Origin: Phascolarctobacterium sp.
GTDB taxonomy: Bacteria; Bacillota; Negativicutes; Acidaminococcales; Acidaminococcaceae
Direction of reading: 5' to 3'
DNA length: 7,909 nt
NCBI GenBank assembly: GCA_019417125.1
Contig: DXVZ01000136.1
Span: 1 to 7,909 of the forward strand
Part shown: piece after piece, positions 1-5,812 of the stretch
How the letters are laid out: every line of letters starts with the position of its first letter
How positions within the stretch are numbered: the stretch's first letter is position 1
Notes under the pieces: generated by a model
Databases searched by the model: none
What the model saw: only the letters and a program-made list of their open reading frames with translations
What the model was told of the DNA's origin: nothing
Made by a program: the position numbers and the translations under genes

Positions 1-14
1 GACAGGATTATAAC

Positions 15-21
15 AAAGGAG
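15..21 (+). promoter_or_regulatory. Ribosome binding site of the AstE-like gene
   Basis: AAAGGAG lies 8 bases upstream of the GTG at 30. It fixes that GTG as the start although the reading frame stays open to the window edge. No promoter can be placed in the 29 bases available, so the gene may belong to an operon that begins outside the window. Confidence 0.8.
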
Positions 22-29
22 CTGATTTT

Positions 30-995
30 GTGGCAGATACCCTTACGGTTTGTGGGCTTATGGTTGAGCGTGGCATAAAACTGCGCACCATGCTGCCTGT
101 TCCCGATACAAAAGTAGAAATTCCTTTAACTATTATTAACGGTGTGCATGATGGGCCGGTTTTGTTAGTTACAGCAGGTATTCACGGAGGCGAATACCCT
201 GGCATTGCCGCCGCTATGGAACTGGGGCGTGAGCTTGAGCCGCAGGATATTCACGGCAGCCTGATTATGCTGCACCCGGTTAACATTCAGGGCTTTTGGG
301 CACGTCGCGAATTTATTGTGCCAGAGGACGGCAAAAACTTAAACCGTGTGTTTCCCGGCAGCCCACTGGGCACGCTTGCCGAAAAAACGGCGTATTTAAT
401 TAGTAGTAATTTCTTTCCGCTGGCAGATTTTTATGTTGACCTGCACAGCGGCGATATTCACGAAAGCCTGCACCCTTATGTTTATTATCCGGGCCAGCCG
501 ACGGAAGAACTGGCAGAAAAGGCGCGCAGTGTTGCCAAAGTGCTGAACGTGGAATACATGGTGCGCTCGCTGGCAACTGGCGGCGCGTATAACTATGCTG
601 CTTCTGCCGGGCTGCCATCGCTGCTGATTGAACGCGGCGGCGCCGGTTTGTGCCTGCACGAAGATATTGAAGAATACAAATCCGATTTAAGGAACATTAT
701 GCGCAAACTAAAACTTTTGGACGAGCCGGTTAAGCCGCGCCGCTATATCCCGCGCGACGTGACTGATATTATCTACCTTGAGGCGCTGGAAACAGGCTGC
801 TGGCTGCACCATATCCACAGCGGGGATTTTGTGGAAGAAGGGCAGGTTTTAGGCCGTACTACCGACTTATTCGGCGAAACATTGACGACATATTACGCCG
901 AGCAGAGCGGCATTGTGCTGTATGTTTGCCCGGCGCTTTCTGCGCCAAAAGGCACGACGCTGCTTGCCTATGGCAAAATACACAACGAAGAATAA
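30..995 (+). CDS. Succinylglutamate desuccinylase/aspartoacylase-family zinc hydrolase
   Basis: A 321-residue cytoplasmic protein of the AstE/AspA branch of the M14 metallocarboxypeptidase fold; known members remove an acyl group from an N-acyl amino acid. Visible motifs are HGGEYPG (zinc ligands His52 and Glu55), NLNRVFPG at 103-110 (substrate-binding Asn/Arg), DLHSGD at 137-142 (third zinc ligand His139) and IERGG at 200-204 with Glu201 as the probable general base. Residues about 245-318 form the C-terminal beta-barrel typical of the family. There is no signal peptide or membrane segment. The start is GTG with a good SD. All expected metal and catalytic residues are present, so it should be active, but the acyl substrate cannot be read from the sequence. 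There are no arginine-succinyltransferase pathway neighbours, so calling it AstE proper would be unsafe. A terminator follows directly. Confidence 0.85.
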   Translation: MADTLTVCGLMVERGIKLRTMLPVPDTKVEIPLTIINGVHDGPVLLVTAGIHGGEYPGIAAAMELGRELEPQDIHGSLIMLHPVNIQGFWARREFIVPEDGKNLNRVFPGSPLGTLAEKTAYLISSNFFPLADFYVDLHSGDIHESLHPYVYYPGQPTEELAEKARSVAKVLNVEYMVRSLATGGAYNYAASAGLPSLLIERGGAGLCLHEDIEEYKSDLRNIMRKLKLLDEPVKPRRYIPRDVTDIIYLEALETGCWLHHIHSGDFVEEGQVLGRTTDLFGETLTTYYAEQSGIVLYVCPALSAPKGTTLLAYGKIHNEE

Positions 996-1030
996 CTGAT
1001 GCTGTTATTTCATAAAACAGAATAATGCTG

Positions 1031-1061
1031 ACGCGGCAGTCTGCTACTGCTGCGTTTTTTT
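1031..1061 (+). terminator. Intrinsic terminator after the AstE-like gene
   Basis: ACGCGGCAG (1031-1039) pairs with CTGCTGCGT (1047-1055) over 9 bp with one G-U pair and a 7-base loop. A run of seven T (1055-1061) follows. It lies 36 bases past the stop and separates this gene from the next operon. Confidence 0.85.
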
Positions 1062-1145
1062 ATTTATTATAAAAGTCATTTAACATAATACTTTTTATTG
1101 GAAATAAGTTAAAATAGAACTAAAAGTACCTCTGTGGCAGGCGGC

Positions 1146-1175
1146 TTGACATTATAAAAAAAGCTGTGATAAAAT
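1146..1175 (+). promoter_or_regulatory. Sigma-A-type promoter of the yabE-rnmV-rsmA operon
   Basis: TTGACA (1146-1151) is a perfect -35. The best -10 is TAAAAT (1170-1175, 5/6) with an 18-base spacer; GATAAA two bases earlier is the alternative with 16. The SD TAAGGAGGT (1186-1194) ends 6 bases before the ATG at 1201, so the leader is short, roughly 20 bases. The AT-rich stretch 1062-1145 upstream contains no further gene that I can see. Confidence 0.75.
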
Positions 1176-1200
1176 ACCCCCGAATTAAGGAGGTAATATT

Positions 1201-2175
1201 ATGCCTAAAAATGTTACAGTTTTTAAAAGATGCGTTTTGATAGCGATAATGTTTGTAATTATGTTTGGCGGACATACACATTTAGGCCTTGCCGAAGCTC
1301 CGGTTACGGTTTTAAAATTTGACGGCATGGAAAAAATTGTTAATACGGAACTGGCTGAACCGCGTGCTATTTTTAAAGAAGCAGGCGTTACCGTTGGTCA
1401 GTCTGACCGTATTGAGGAAAAACTTACTGATAATGGCAAGGTGCTGGTTTTAAAACGCGCGCAGCCTATTGTTGTTGTGCGCGGCGCATCGCAGCAAAAG
1501 TTTTTTACTAATAAAGATACAGTCGGCGAAGCGCTGAAAGATTTAAAAATCCGTTTTAACAAGAAGCGTGTTTACCCAGCGCCGGATACGCCGGTTACAG
1601 CTAATGTGGAAATTCATATCCTTAATAAAGGTGATACTTTAAGCTCGGTTGAGGCGGATTCGGAAATTCCCGTAAAGTACATTGACGATGAAAGCATACC
1701 CTACGGGCAGGAAAAAGTGGTGGAACAGGGCAAAGCCGGTAAAGTTAAAGTTGTTAAAAAATCGGTAGTCAGCAGCGGCAGCGTACCCCAGGAGGTAGAA
1801 ATTGCGCGCGAAGTGCTGGCTGACCCTAAATATTCTGTTATCAGGCGCGGCGTGGGCATGTCCGTGCAGACGCCGGAGGGCAGAAAAAAATACAGCCGCA
1901 TCATTACCGCGGAAGCCAGCGCTTACACTGTGCATTGCGGTACGGGCACAGGCCTTACTTCTATCGGGCTTGTGGCAGCGCGCGGCATTGTAGCTGTTGA
2001 CCCGCGCGTAATACCGTATTATACTAAAATGTATATTCCTGGTTACGGCATTGCCATTGCCGGCGATACAGGCGGCGCTATCCGCGGCAACCGCATAGAT
2101 TTGTTTATGGACAGTTACGATGAAGCCATTAACTGGGGCCGCCGTGACGTAGAAGTTTATATTTTAGAGGATTAA
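1201..2175 (+). CDS. YabE-like secreted G5/3D-domain cell-wall protein
   Basis: A 324-residue exported protein. Residues 11-23 are a hydrophobic signal/anchor segment behind a Lys/Arg-containing N-terminus, with a plausible signal cleavage after Ala31 or Ala33. Next come DUF348-like beta segments (about 35-140), a G5 domain (about 143-218, with the Gly-rich EKVVEQGKAGKVKVV core at 171-185), and a C-terminal 3D domain (about 238-306). The 3D domain carries the family's three aspartates: VDPRVIP (Asp267), GDTGGAIRG (Asp289) and NRIDLF (Asp300). This fold is shared with the MltA lytic transglycosylase barrel, and relatives such as YabE and resuscitation-factor-like proteins act on peptidoglycan outside the membrane. 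It has an excellent SD and is first gene of the operon; the next start is 2 bases past its stop. Cell-wall hydrolysis is inferred from the family, and substrate and timing are unknown. Confidence 0.88.
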   Translation: MPKNVTVFKRCVLIAIMFVIMFGGHTHLGLAEAPVTVLKFDGMEKIVNTELAEPRAIFKEAGVTVGQSDRIEEKLTDNGKVLVLKRAQPIVVVRGASQQKFFTNKDTVGEALKDLKIRFNKKRVYPAPDTPVTANVEIHILNKGDTLSSVEADSEIPVKYIDDESIPYGQEKVVEQGKAGKVKVVKKSVVSSGSVPQEVEIAREVLADPKYSVIRRGVGMSVQTPEGRKKYSRIITAEASAYTVHCGTGTGLTSIGLVAARGIVAVDPRVIPYYTKMYIPGYGIAIAGDTGGAIRGNRIDLFMDSYDEAINWGRRDVEVYILED

Positions 2176-2177
2176 AA

Positions 2178-2723
2178 ATGCTGAAAGAAGTTTTAGTTGT
2201 AGAGGGAAAAAGCGATACAGCGGCTATCCGGCGCGCGTTGGATGCCGATACGATTGAAACGGGCGGCTTTACGCTGGCGCCTTCTACCCTGCGTAAAATT
2301 GAAGCAGCCTATAAAAAACGCGGCATTATTATACTGACCGACCCGGACGGTGCGGGCAACCGTATCCGCCGCTTTTTAACGGAGCGTTTTCCAAACGCCG
2401 GGCAGGCGTTTATTCCGCGCATTGACGCGACTGCTAACGGCGACGTAGGCGTAGAGCAGGCAAGCCCCAAGGCGATACTGGCAGCGCTTGGTAAAGTACG
2501 CCACCATGATTTTACGCCGCAGGCAGAATTTACAGAGCGCGATTTAATGCTGAACGGCTTAAGCGGCGGCAGCATGGCAAGCGCACGGCGCGACAAAATG
2601 GCGGCGCTTTTGGGCATTGGCTACGGCAATGCCAAATGCTTTTTGCAGCGCCTTAATACTTATGGCGTAACGCGCGGGGAATTTGAAGCTGCGCTTTTAG
2701 AATTGGAGAAGATGGATGAATAA
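2178..2723 (+). CDS. rnmV: Ribonuclease M5 (5S rRNA maturation endonuclease)
   Basis: A 181-residue TOPRIM-domain nuclease. In known members it cleaves the 5S rRNA precursor on both sides of the mature sequence, assisted by ribosomal protein L18. The TOPRIM signature is intact: VVEGKSD with Glu9, and ILTDPDGAG with Asp55 and Asp57, which bind the catalytic magnesium. The M5-specific GVEQASPKAI block is at 91-100. The C-terminal part (about 115-177) matches the small DUF4093-type domain of RNase M5. Its SD AGAGGA (2166-2171) sits inside the end of the upstream gene, and its own last 8 bases overlap rsmA, so expression depends on the operon promoter at 1146. Full length for the family, with no sign of damage. 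Confidence 0.95.
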   Translation: MLKEVLVVEGKSDTAAIRRALDADTIETGGFTLAPSTLRKIEAAYKKRGIIILTDPDGAGNRIRRFLTERFPNAGQAFIPRIDATANGDVGVEQASPKAILAALGKVRHHDFTPQAEFTERDLMLNGLSGGSMASARRDKMAALLGIGYGNAKCFLQRLNTYGVTRGEFEAALLELEKMDE

Positions 2724-3567
2724 ACCCGTAATTGCAACCCCGGAGGTTACAAACTATATACTGCGCAGGTTTAACCTGCACGCCGATAAAAAGCTGGGGC
2801 AGAACTTTTTAATTGATGAAAGCGTAGTACGCCGTATTGCCGCCGCTGCAGAACTTGGCGAAACTGACTCCGTTCTGGAAATTGGCCCAGGCATCGGTAC
2901 GCTGACGCAGGCGCTGGCAGAAACCGGCGCGCAGGTAACGGCGGTAGAACTGGACAAACGTCTTTTGCCGGTGCTTGAAAAAACGCTGGAAGGTTATAAC
3001 AATGTGCGCGTAATTAACAGCGACGTGCTGGAACTGGACGTTAACGCGGCAATGGGTGGCAAAAGCTTTAAAGTTGCCGCTAACTTGCCGTACTACATTA
3101 CCACGCCGATAATTTTTGCGCTGCTGGAGAAAAAACTGCCGGTAGAGCGCATGGTGGTAATGGTGCAGAAAGAAGTTGCCGAACGTATGACGGCTGCGCC
3201 TGGCGGCAAGGAATACGGAGCGCTTTCTGTGGCGATGCAGTATTATACCGAGCCGGAAATTGCTTTTATCGTGCCGCCGGAAAGCTTTATTCCGCGCCCG
3301 AGTGTGGACAGCGCCGTTGTGGTGTGCAAAAACCGTACCGAGCCGCCGGTGGAAATCGGTGACGAAAAACTGTTTTTTAAGGTTGTTAAGGCGGCCTTTT
3401 CGCTGCGCCGCAAAATGTTAAGCAACGCGCTGAAGAATATGGGCATTTCTTCGCAGCAGGCGCAGGAGTGGCTGGCGTTGGCTGGCATAGACCCCAAACG
3501 CCGCGGTGAAACACTTTCCTTGCAGGATTTTGCCAACCTGACTAACACCTTTGAAAAAATAAAATAA
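2716..3567 (+). CDS. rsmA: 16S rRNA (adenine1518/1519-N6,N6)-dimethyltransferase RsmA
   Basis: A 283-residue S-adenosylmethionine-dependent methyltransferase that dimethylates two adjacent adenosines in the 3'-terminal hairpin (helix 45) of 16S rRNA during late 30S assembly. Diagnostic motifs are KKLGQNFLID (25-34), the SAM-binding LEIGPGIGTLT (54-64), the acidic Glu78 at the end of strand 2 (VELD), the catalytic NLPYY (123-127), and the C-terminal SFIPRPSVDSAVV (190-202) and FSLRRKML (228-235). Length is normal. The start overlaps the end of rnmV by 8 bases, with GGAG at 2705-2708 as SD, suggesting translational coupling of two rRNA-processing proteins. Loss of this gene in other bacteria gives kasugamycin resistance (synonym ksgA). 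It is last in the operon, followed within 10 bases by a strong terminator. Confidence 0.96.
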   Translation: MNKPVIATPEVTNYILRRFNLHADKKLGQNFLIDESVVRRIAAAAELGETDSVLEIGPGIGTLTQALAETGAQVTAVELDKRLLPVLEKTLEGYNNVRVINSDVLELDVNAAMGGKSFKVAANLPYYITTPIIFALLEKKLPVERMVVMVQKEVAERMTAAPGGKEYGALSVAMQYYTEPEIAFIVPPESFIPRPSVDSAVVVCKNRTEPPVEIGDEKLFFKVVKAAFSLRRKMLSNALKNMGISSQQAQEWLALAGIDPKRRGETLSLQDFANLTNTFEKIK

Positions 3568-3576
3568 GCGATATTG

Positions 3577-3608
3577 ATACGCAGGCTGAAAAGCCTGCGT
3601 ATTTTTTT
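3577..3608 (+). terminator. Intrinsic terminator of the yabE-rnmV-rsmA operon
   Basis: ATACGCAGGCT (3577-3587) and AGCCTGCGTAT (3592-3602) form a perfect 11-bp stem closed by a GAAA loop and followed by seven T. It is the strongest terminator in the window. It ends the housekeeping operon 20 bases before the next -35 box. Confidence 0.95.
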
Positions 3609-3628
3609 ATAAATTTTTAAGTTAGTTA

Positions 3629-3657
3629 TTGACAACCTGCAAAAAAAATAGTATAGT
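3629..3657 (+). promoter_or_regulatory. Strong sigma-A promoter of the regulator-decarboxylase unit
   Basis: TTGACA (3629-3634, 6/6) and TATAGT (3652-3657, 5/6) are separated by exactly 17 bases. Transcription should begin near 3664, giving a leader of about 27 bases. Immediately downstream, the inverted pair GTTC-TC-GAAC (3658-3667) and a second GAAC (3670-3673) cover the likely start point and could be a binding site for the encoded regulator. Confidence 0.88.
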
Positions 3658-3690
3658 GTTCTCGAACAGGAACAATATACAAGGGGCTGA

Positions 3691-4401
3691 ATGAGGGGAA
3701 TGGAAATCGTAGAACGCTTAATGCACTTTAACCTTACACGCCAAGAGGCAACCCTGTACCTATTGCTGTTAAAGGCAGGCCGCCTTACGGGTTACGAGGC
3801 CGCCAAGCAGACTGGTATTTCGCGCTCCAACACCTACACGGCGCTGGCCGGATTGGTGGAAAAGGGCGCTGCCTATATAATGGAAGAAGGCAAAGTGACG
3901 CGTTATACGCCGGTAACTCCTGAGGAGTTCTGCAACAATAAAATCCGCCGCCTGGCGGAGCTGCGCGACGCGCTTTTAAAAGAGCTGCCCGGCGTGCAGA
4001 ACGAAGCCGAAGGCTATATCACTATCAAAGGTAATGCGGAAATCATCAGCAAGCTGAAAAATACTGTGCTGAATGCCAAGGCGCGCATTTATGTATCGGC
4101 AAACGCCGCTGTGATGGAACTTTTACGCAGCGAACTGGAAACTGCGCTGGCGCGCGGTTTAAAGGTAGTGGTTATTACCGGCAGTGATTTCTTGCTTCCG
4201 GGCGCTATTTGCTACAGTACCGTTAAACAAACCGGGCAAATCAGGCTGATTGCCGATTCGCAGACGGTGCTGACCGGCGATTTGGACGAGGGGGCAGATT
4301 CAACCTGTTTATATTCCTGTAAGCGCAACCTGGTAGATTTGTTTAAGGACGCGCTGAAAAACGAAATAAAACTGATTGAATTGCAGAAAGGTGAGAATTA
4401 A
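3691..4401 (+). CDS. TrmB-family winged-helix transcriptional regulator
   Basis: A 236-residue regulator. Residues about 8-75 are a TrmB-type winged helix: TRQEATLYLLLLKAG, then TGYEAAKQTGISRSNTYTAL as the helix-turn-helix, then a wing ending near RYTPVTPEEF. A short helical linker (82-104) leads to a C-terminal domain (about 107-230) resembling the TrmB-associated phospholipase-D-like sensor domain rather than the larger sugar-binding domain of archaeal TrmB, so a sugar ligand should not be assumed. It has a strong private promoter. AAGGGG (3681-3686) is only 4 bases from the ATG at 3691 and 13 from an in-frame ATG at 3700 (residue 4), so the exact start is uncertain by three codons. Its TAA shares one base with the next ATG (TAATG), implying it controls and is coupled to the decarboxylase gene. 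Confidence 0.82.
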   Translation: MRGMEIVERLMHFNLTRQEATLYLLLLKAGRLTGYEAAKQTGISRSNTYTALAGLVEKGAAYIMEEGKVTRYTPVTPEEFCNNKIRRLAELRDALLKELPGVQNEAEGYITIKGNAEIISKLKNTVLNAKARIYVSANAAVMELLRSELETALARGLKVVVITGSDFLLPGAICYSTVKQTGQIRLIADSQTVLTGDLDEGADSTCLYSCKRNLVDLFKDALKNEIKLIELQKGEN

Positions 4402-5666
4402 TGGCTCAGAAAATTCCGTTTGTTACTAAAGAACAGCTTGAAGAAATTGCGTCCCACTATGCGACGCCGTTTTACTTATATGACGAAAAAGGTATCCGCG
4501 AAACGGCGCGCCGCGTAAATAAGGCGTTCAGCTGGAACAAAGGTTTTAAAGAATATTTTGCGGTTAAGGCAACGCCGACGCCAGCCATTTTAAAAATTCT
4601 GCACGAAGAAGGCTGCGGCGCGGACTGCTCTTCTTATACAGAGCTTTTAATGGCGGACGCCGTTGGTTTCCGTGAAGGCGAGATTATGTTTTCTTCTAAT
4701 GATACGCCGGCGGAGGATTTTCAGCTGGCGCGCAAGCTGAATGCGACGATTAACCTTGACGATATTACGCATATCGACTTTTTAGAACGTGTGGCGGATA
4801 TTCCCGATACGGTTTGCTGCCGCTATAACCCGGGCGGGCATTTTGCCATTGCCAACAACATTATGGATAACCCCGGCGACGCCAAATACGGCATGACGCG
4901 CGAACAGCTGACCGAAGCTTACAAACGTCTGCTGGCGAAGGGCGTTAAGCATTTTGGGCTGCACGCCTTTTTGGCAAGCAACACTGTAACCAATGATTAC
5001 TATCCGGAACTGGCGCGCATTTTGTTTAAAGTTGCGGTTGAATTGAAAGAAGAAACTGGCGCTTCGATTGAGTTTATAAATCTCTCCGGCGGCGTGGGCA
5101 TTGCTTACCGTCCGGACCAGCCGGAAAACGACATTATGGCAATCGGCGAAGGCGTGCGCAAGGCTTACGAGGAAGTGCTGGTGCCTGCGGGAATGGGCAA
5201 CGTAAGGCTTTACACCGAAATGGGCCGCTATATGCTTGCTCCCTACGGCGCACTGGTAAGCCGTGTTATTCACCAAAAACACATTTATAAAGAATATATC
5301 GGGTTGGACGCTTGTGCCGCCAACTTAATGCGGCCGGCAATTTACGGCGCTTACCATCACATTACCGTCATGGGTAAGGAAAACGCGCCCTGTGACCATA
5401 AGTACGATGTTACAGGCGGTTTGTGCGAAAACAACGATAAATTTGCCATTGACCGTATGCTGCCGGAAATTAATATCGGCGATTTGGTGTTCATTCACGA
5501 TGCGGGCGCGCATGGTTTTGCTATGGGCTATAACTACAACGGCAAACTGCGCAGTGCGGAGCTGCTGCTGAAAGAAGATGGCAGCGTGGAAATGATCCGC
5601 CGCGCGGAAACCCCTGCCGATTACTTTGCTACCTTTGATTTTACGGGCTTGTTTAATAAGGACTAA
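4401..5666 (+). CDS. Diaminopimelate-decarboxylase-like PLP enzyme (fold type III)
   Basis: A 421-residue enzyme of the LysA/ornithine decarboxylase group: an N-terminal alanine-racemase-like barrel (about 25-290) and a C-terminal beta domain. Canonical LysA removes a carboxyl group from meso-diaminopimelate to make L-lysine in the cytoplasm. Visible: the PLP-binding lysine in FAVKAT (Lys56), glycine-rich SGGVG (229-233), TEMGRY (272-277, usually EPGR), MRPAIYGAYH (Arg311 and Tyr315, diaminopimelate-binding in LysA), GGLCENND with Cys342/Glu343, and GYNYNG with Tyr379. The segment GLHAFLASN (186-194) replaces the usual H-x-G-S, so the His that normally stacks on PLP appears to be Phe190. The SD AAAGGTG lies inside the upstream regulator gene. 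Membership of the family is certain; lysine synthesis is only one possibility, because no other lysine-pathway gene is nearby and a dedicated regulator is unusual. I leave the symbol empty. Confidence 0.8.
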   Translation: MAQKIPFVTKEQLEEIASHYATPFYLYDEKGIRETARRVNKAFSWNKGFKEYFAVKATPTPAILKILHEEGCGADCSSYTELLMADAVGFREGEIMFSSNDTPAEDFQLARKLNATINLDDITHIDFLERVADIPDTVCCRYNPGGHFAIANNIMDNPGDAKYGMTREQLTEAYKRLLAKGVKHFGLHAFLASNTVTNDYYPELARILFKVAVELKEETGASIEFINLSGGVGIAYRPDQPENDIMAIGEGVRKAYEEVLVPAGMGNVRLYTEMGRYMLAPYGALVSRVIHQKHIYKEYIGLDACAANLMRPAIYGAYHHITVMGKENAPCDHKYDVTGGLCENNDKFAIDRMLPEINIGDLVFIHDAGAHGFAMGYNYNGKLRSAELLLKEDGSVEMIRRAETPADYFATFDFTGLFNKD

Positions 5667-5670
5667 AATT

Positions 5671-5709
5671 AAAACTCCGGTGCCTGCATTGGCGAGTGCC
5701 GGAGTTTTT
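5671..5709 (+). terminator. Intrinsic terminator after the decarboxylase
   Basis: AAAACTCCGG (5671-5680) pairs over 10 bp with CCGGAGTTTT (5699-5708). The 18-base loop may form a small inner GCC/GGC pairing. The T-run at 5704-5708 overlaps the stem. It begins 4 bases past the stop codon and closes the two-gene unit. Confidence 0.8.
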
Positions 5710-5724
5710 GTATGCTTGCGCTAA

Positions 5725-5753
5725 TTGAAGAATAGGCTTGTGTATGATATGAT
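5725..5753 (+). promoter_or_regulatory. Sigma-A promoter of the M24 peptidase gene
   Basis: TTGAAG (5725-5730, 4/6) and TATGAT (5748-5753, 5/6) are 17 bases apart, predicting a start near 5760. The leader to the ATG at 5813 is about 50 bases and is AT-rich. Confidence 0.7.
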
Positions 5754-5772
5754 TTTAATATAGTTTAAATCA
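5750..5772 (+). promoter_or_regulatory. Imperfect palindrome over the M24 promoter start (operator candidate)
   Basis: TGATTTTAA (5750-5758) and TTTAAATCA (5764-5772) are inverted repeats matching at 8 of 9 positions around the 5-base spacer TATAG. The element overlaps the -10 box and is centred on 5761, the predicted transcription start. That is the usual geometry of a repressor operator. The cognate protein is unknown. Confidence 0.45.
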
Positions 5773-5799
5773 CAAAGCAGTTAATTTGCAAAAACATAT

Positions 5800-5805
5800 A
5801 AGGAG
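5800..5805 (+). promoter_or_regulatory. Ribosome binding site fixing the M24 start
   Basis: AAGGAG lies 7 bases before the ATG at 5813. The frame also has a TTG at 5786, but that has no SD and would put this SD inside the coding sequence, so 5813 is chosen. Confidence 0.85.
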
Positions 5806-5812
5806 CAACACT

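Noticed and set aside
9..14. TATAAC resembling a -10 box before the first gene
   Set aside because: Transcription would begin within the ribosome binding site, and no -35 can be examined because the window starts here.
1079..1113. Imperfect inverted repeat TTTAAC...GTTAAA in the gap before the yabE-like gene
   Set aside because: Only 6 matched bases in a very AT-rich stretch, 24 bases apart, not aligned with any promoter element; likely chance.
1165..1177. TGTGA half-site before the yabE-like gene as a Crp-binding site
   Set aside because: No matching TCACA half at the right distance, and it is part of the -10 region; the local Crp-type protein also lacks cAMP-binding residues.
4782..5282. 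Minus-strand reading frame of 166 codons inside the decarboxylase gene
   Set aside because: It mirrors a well-conserved enzyme gene, has no recognisable domain and shows His/Phe/Ala-rich composition typical of antisense shadows. The same applies to the 189- and 160-codon frames opposite the M24 gene.
5786..5812. Nine-codon N-terminal extension of the M24 protein from a TTG
   Set aside because: No SD precedes the TTG, and the strong SD at 5800-5805 would lie within the coding sequence; the ATG at 5813 is preferred.
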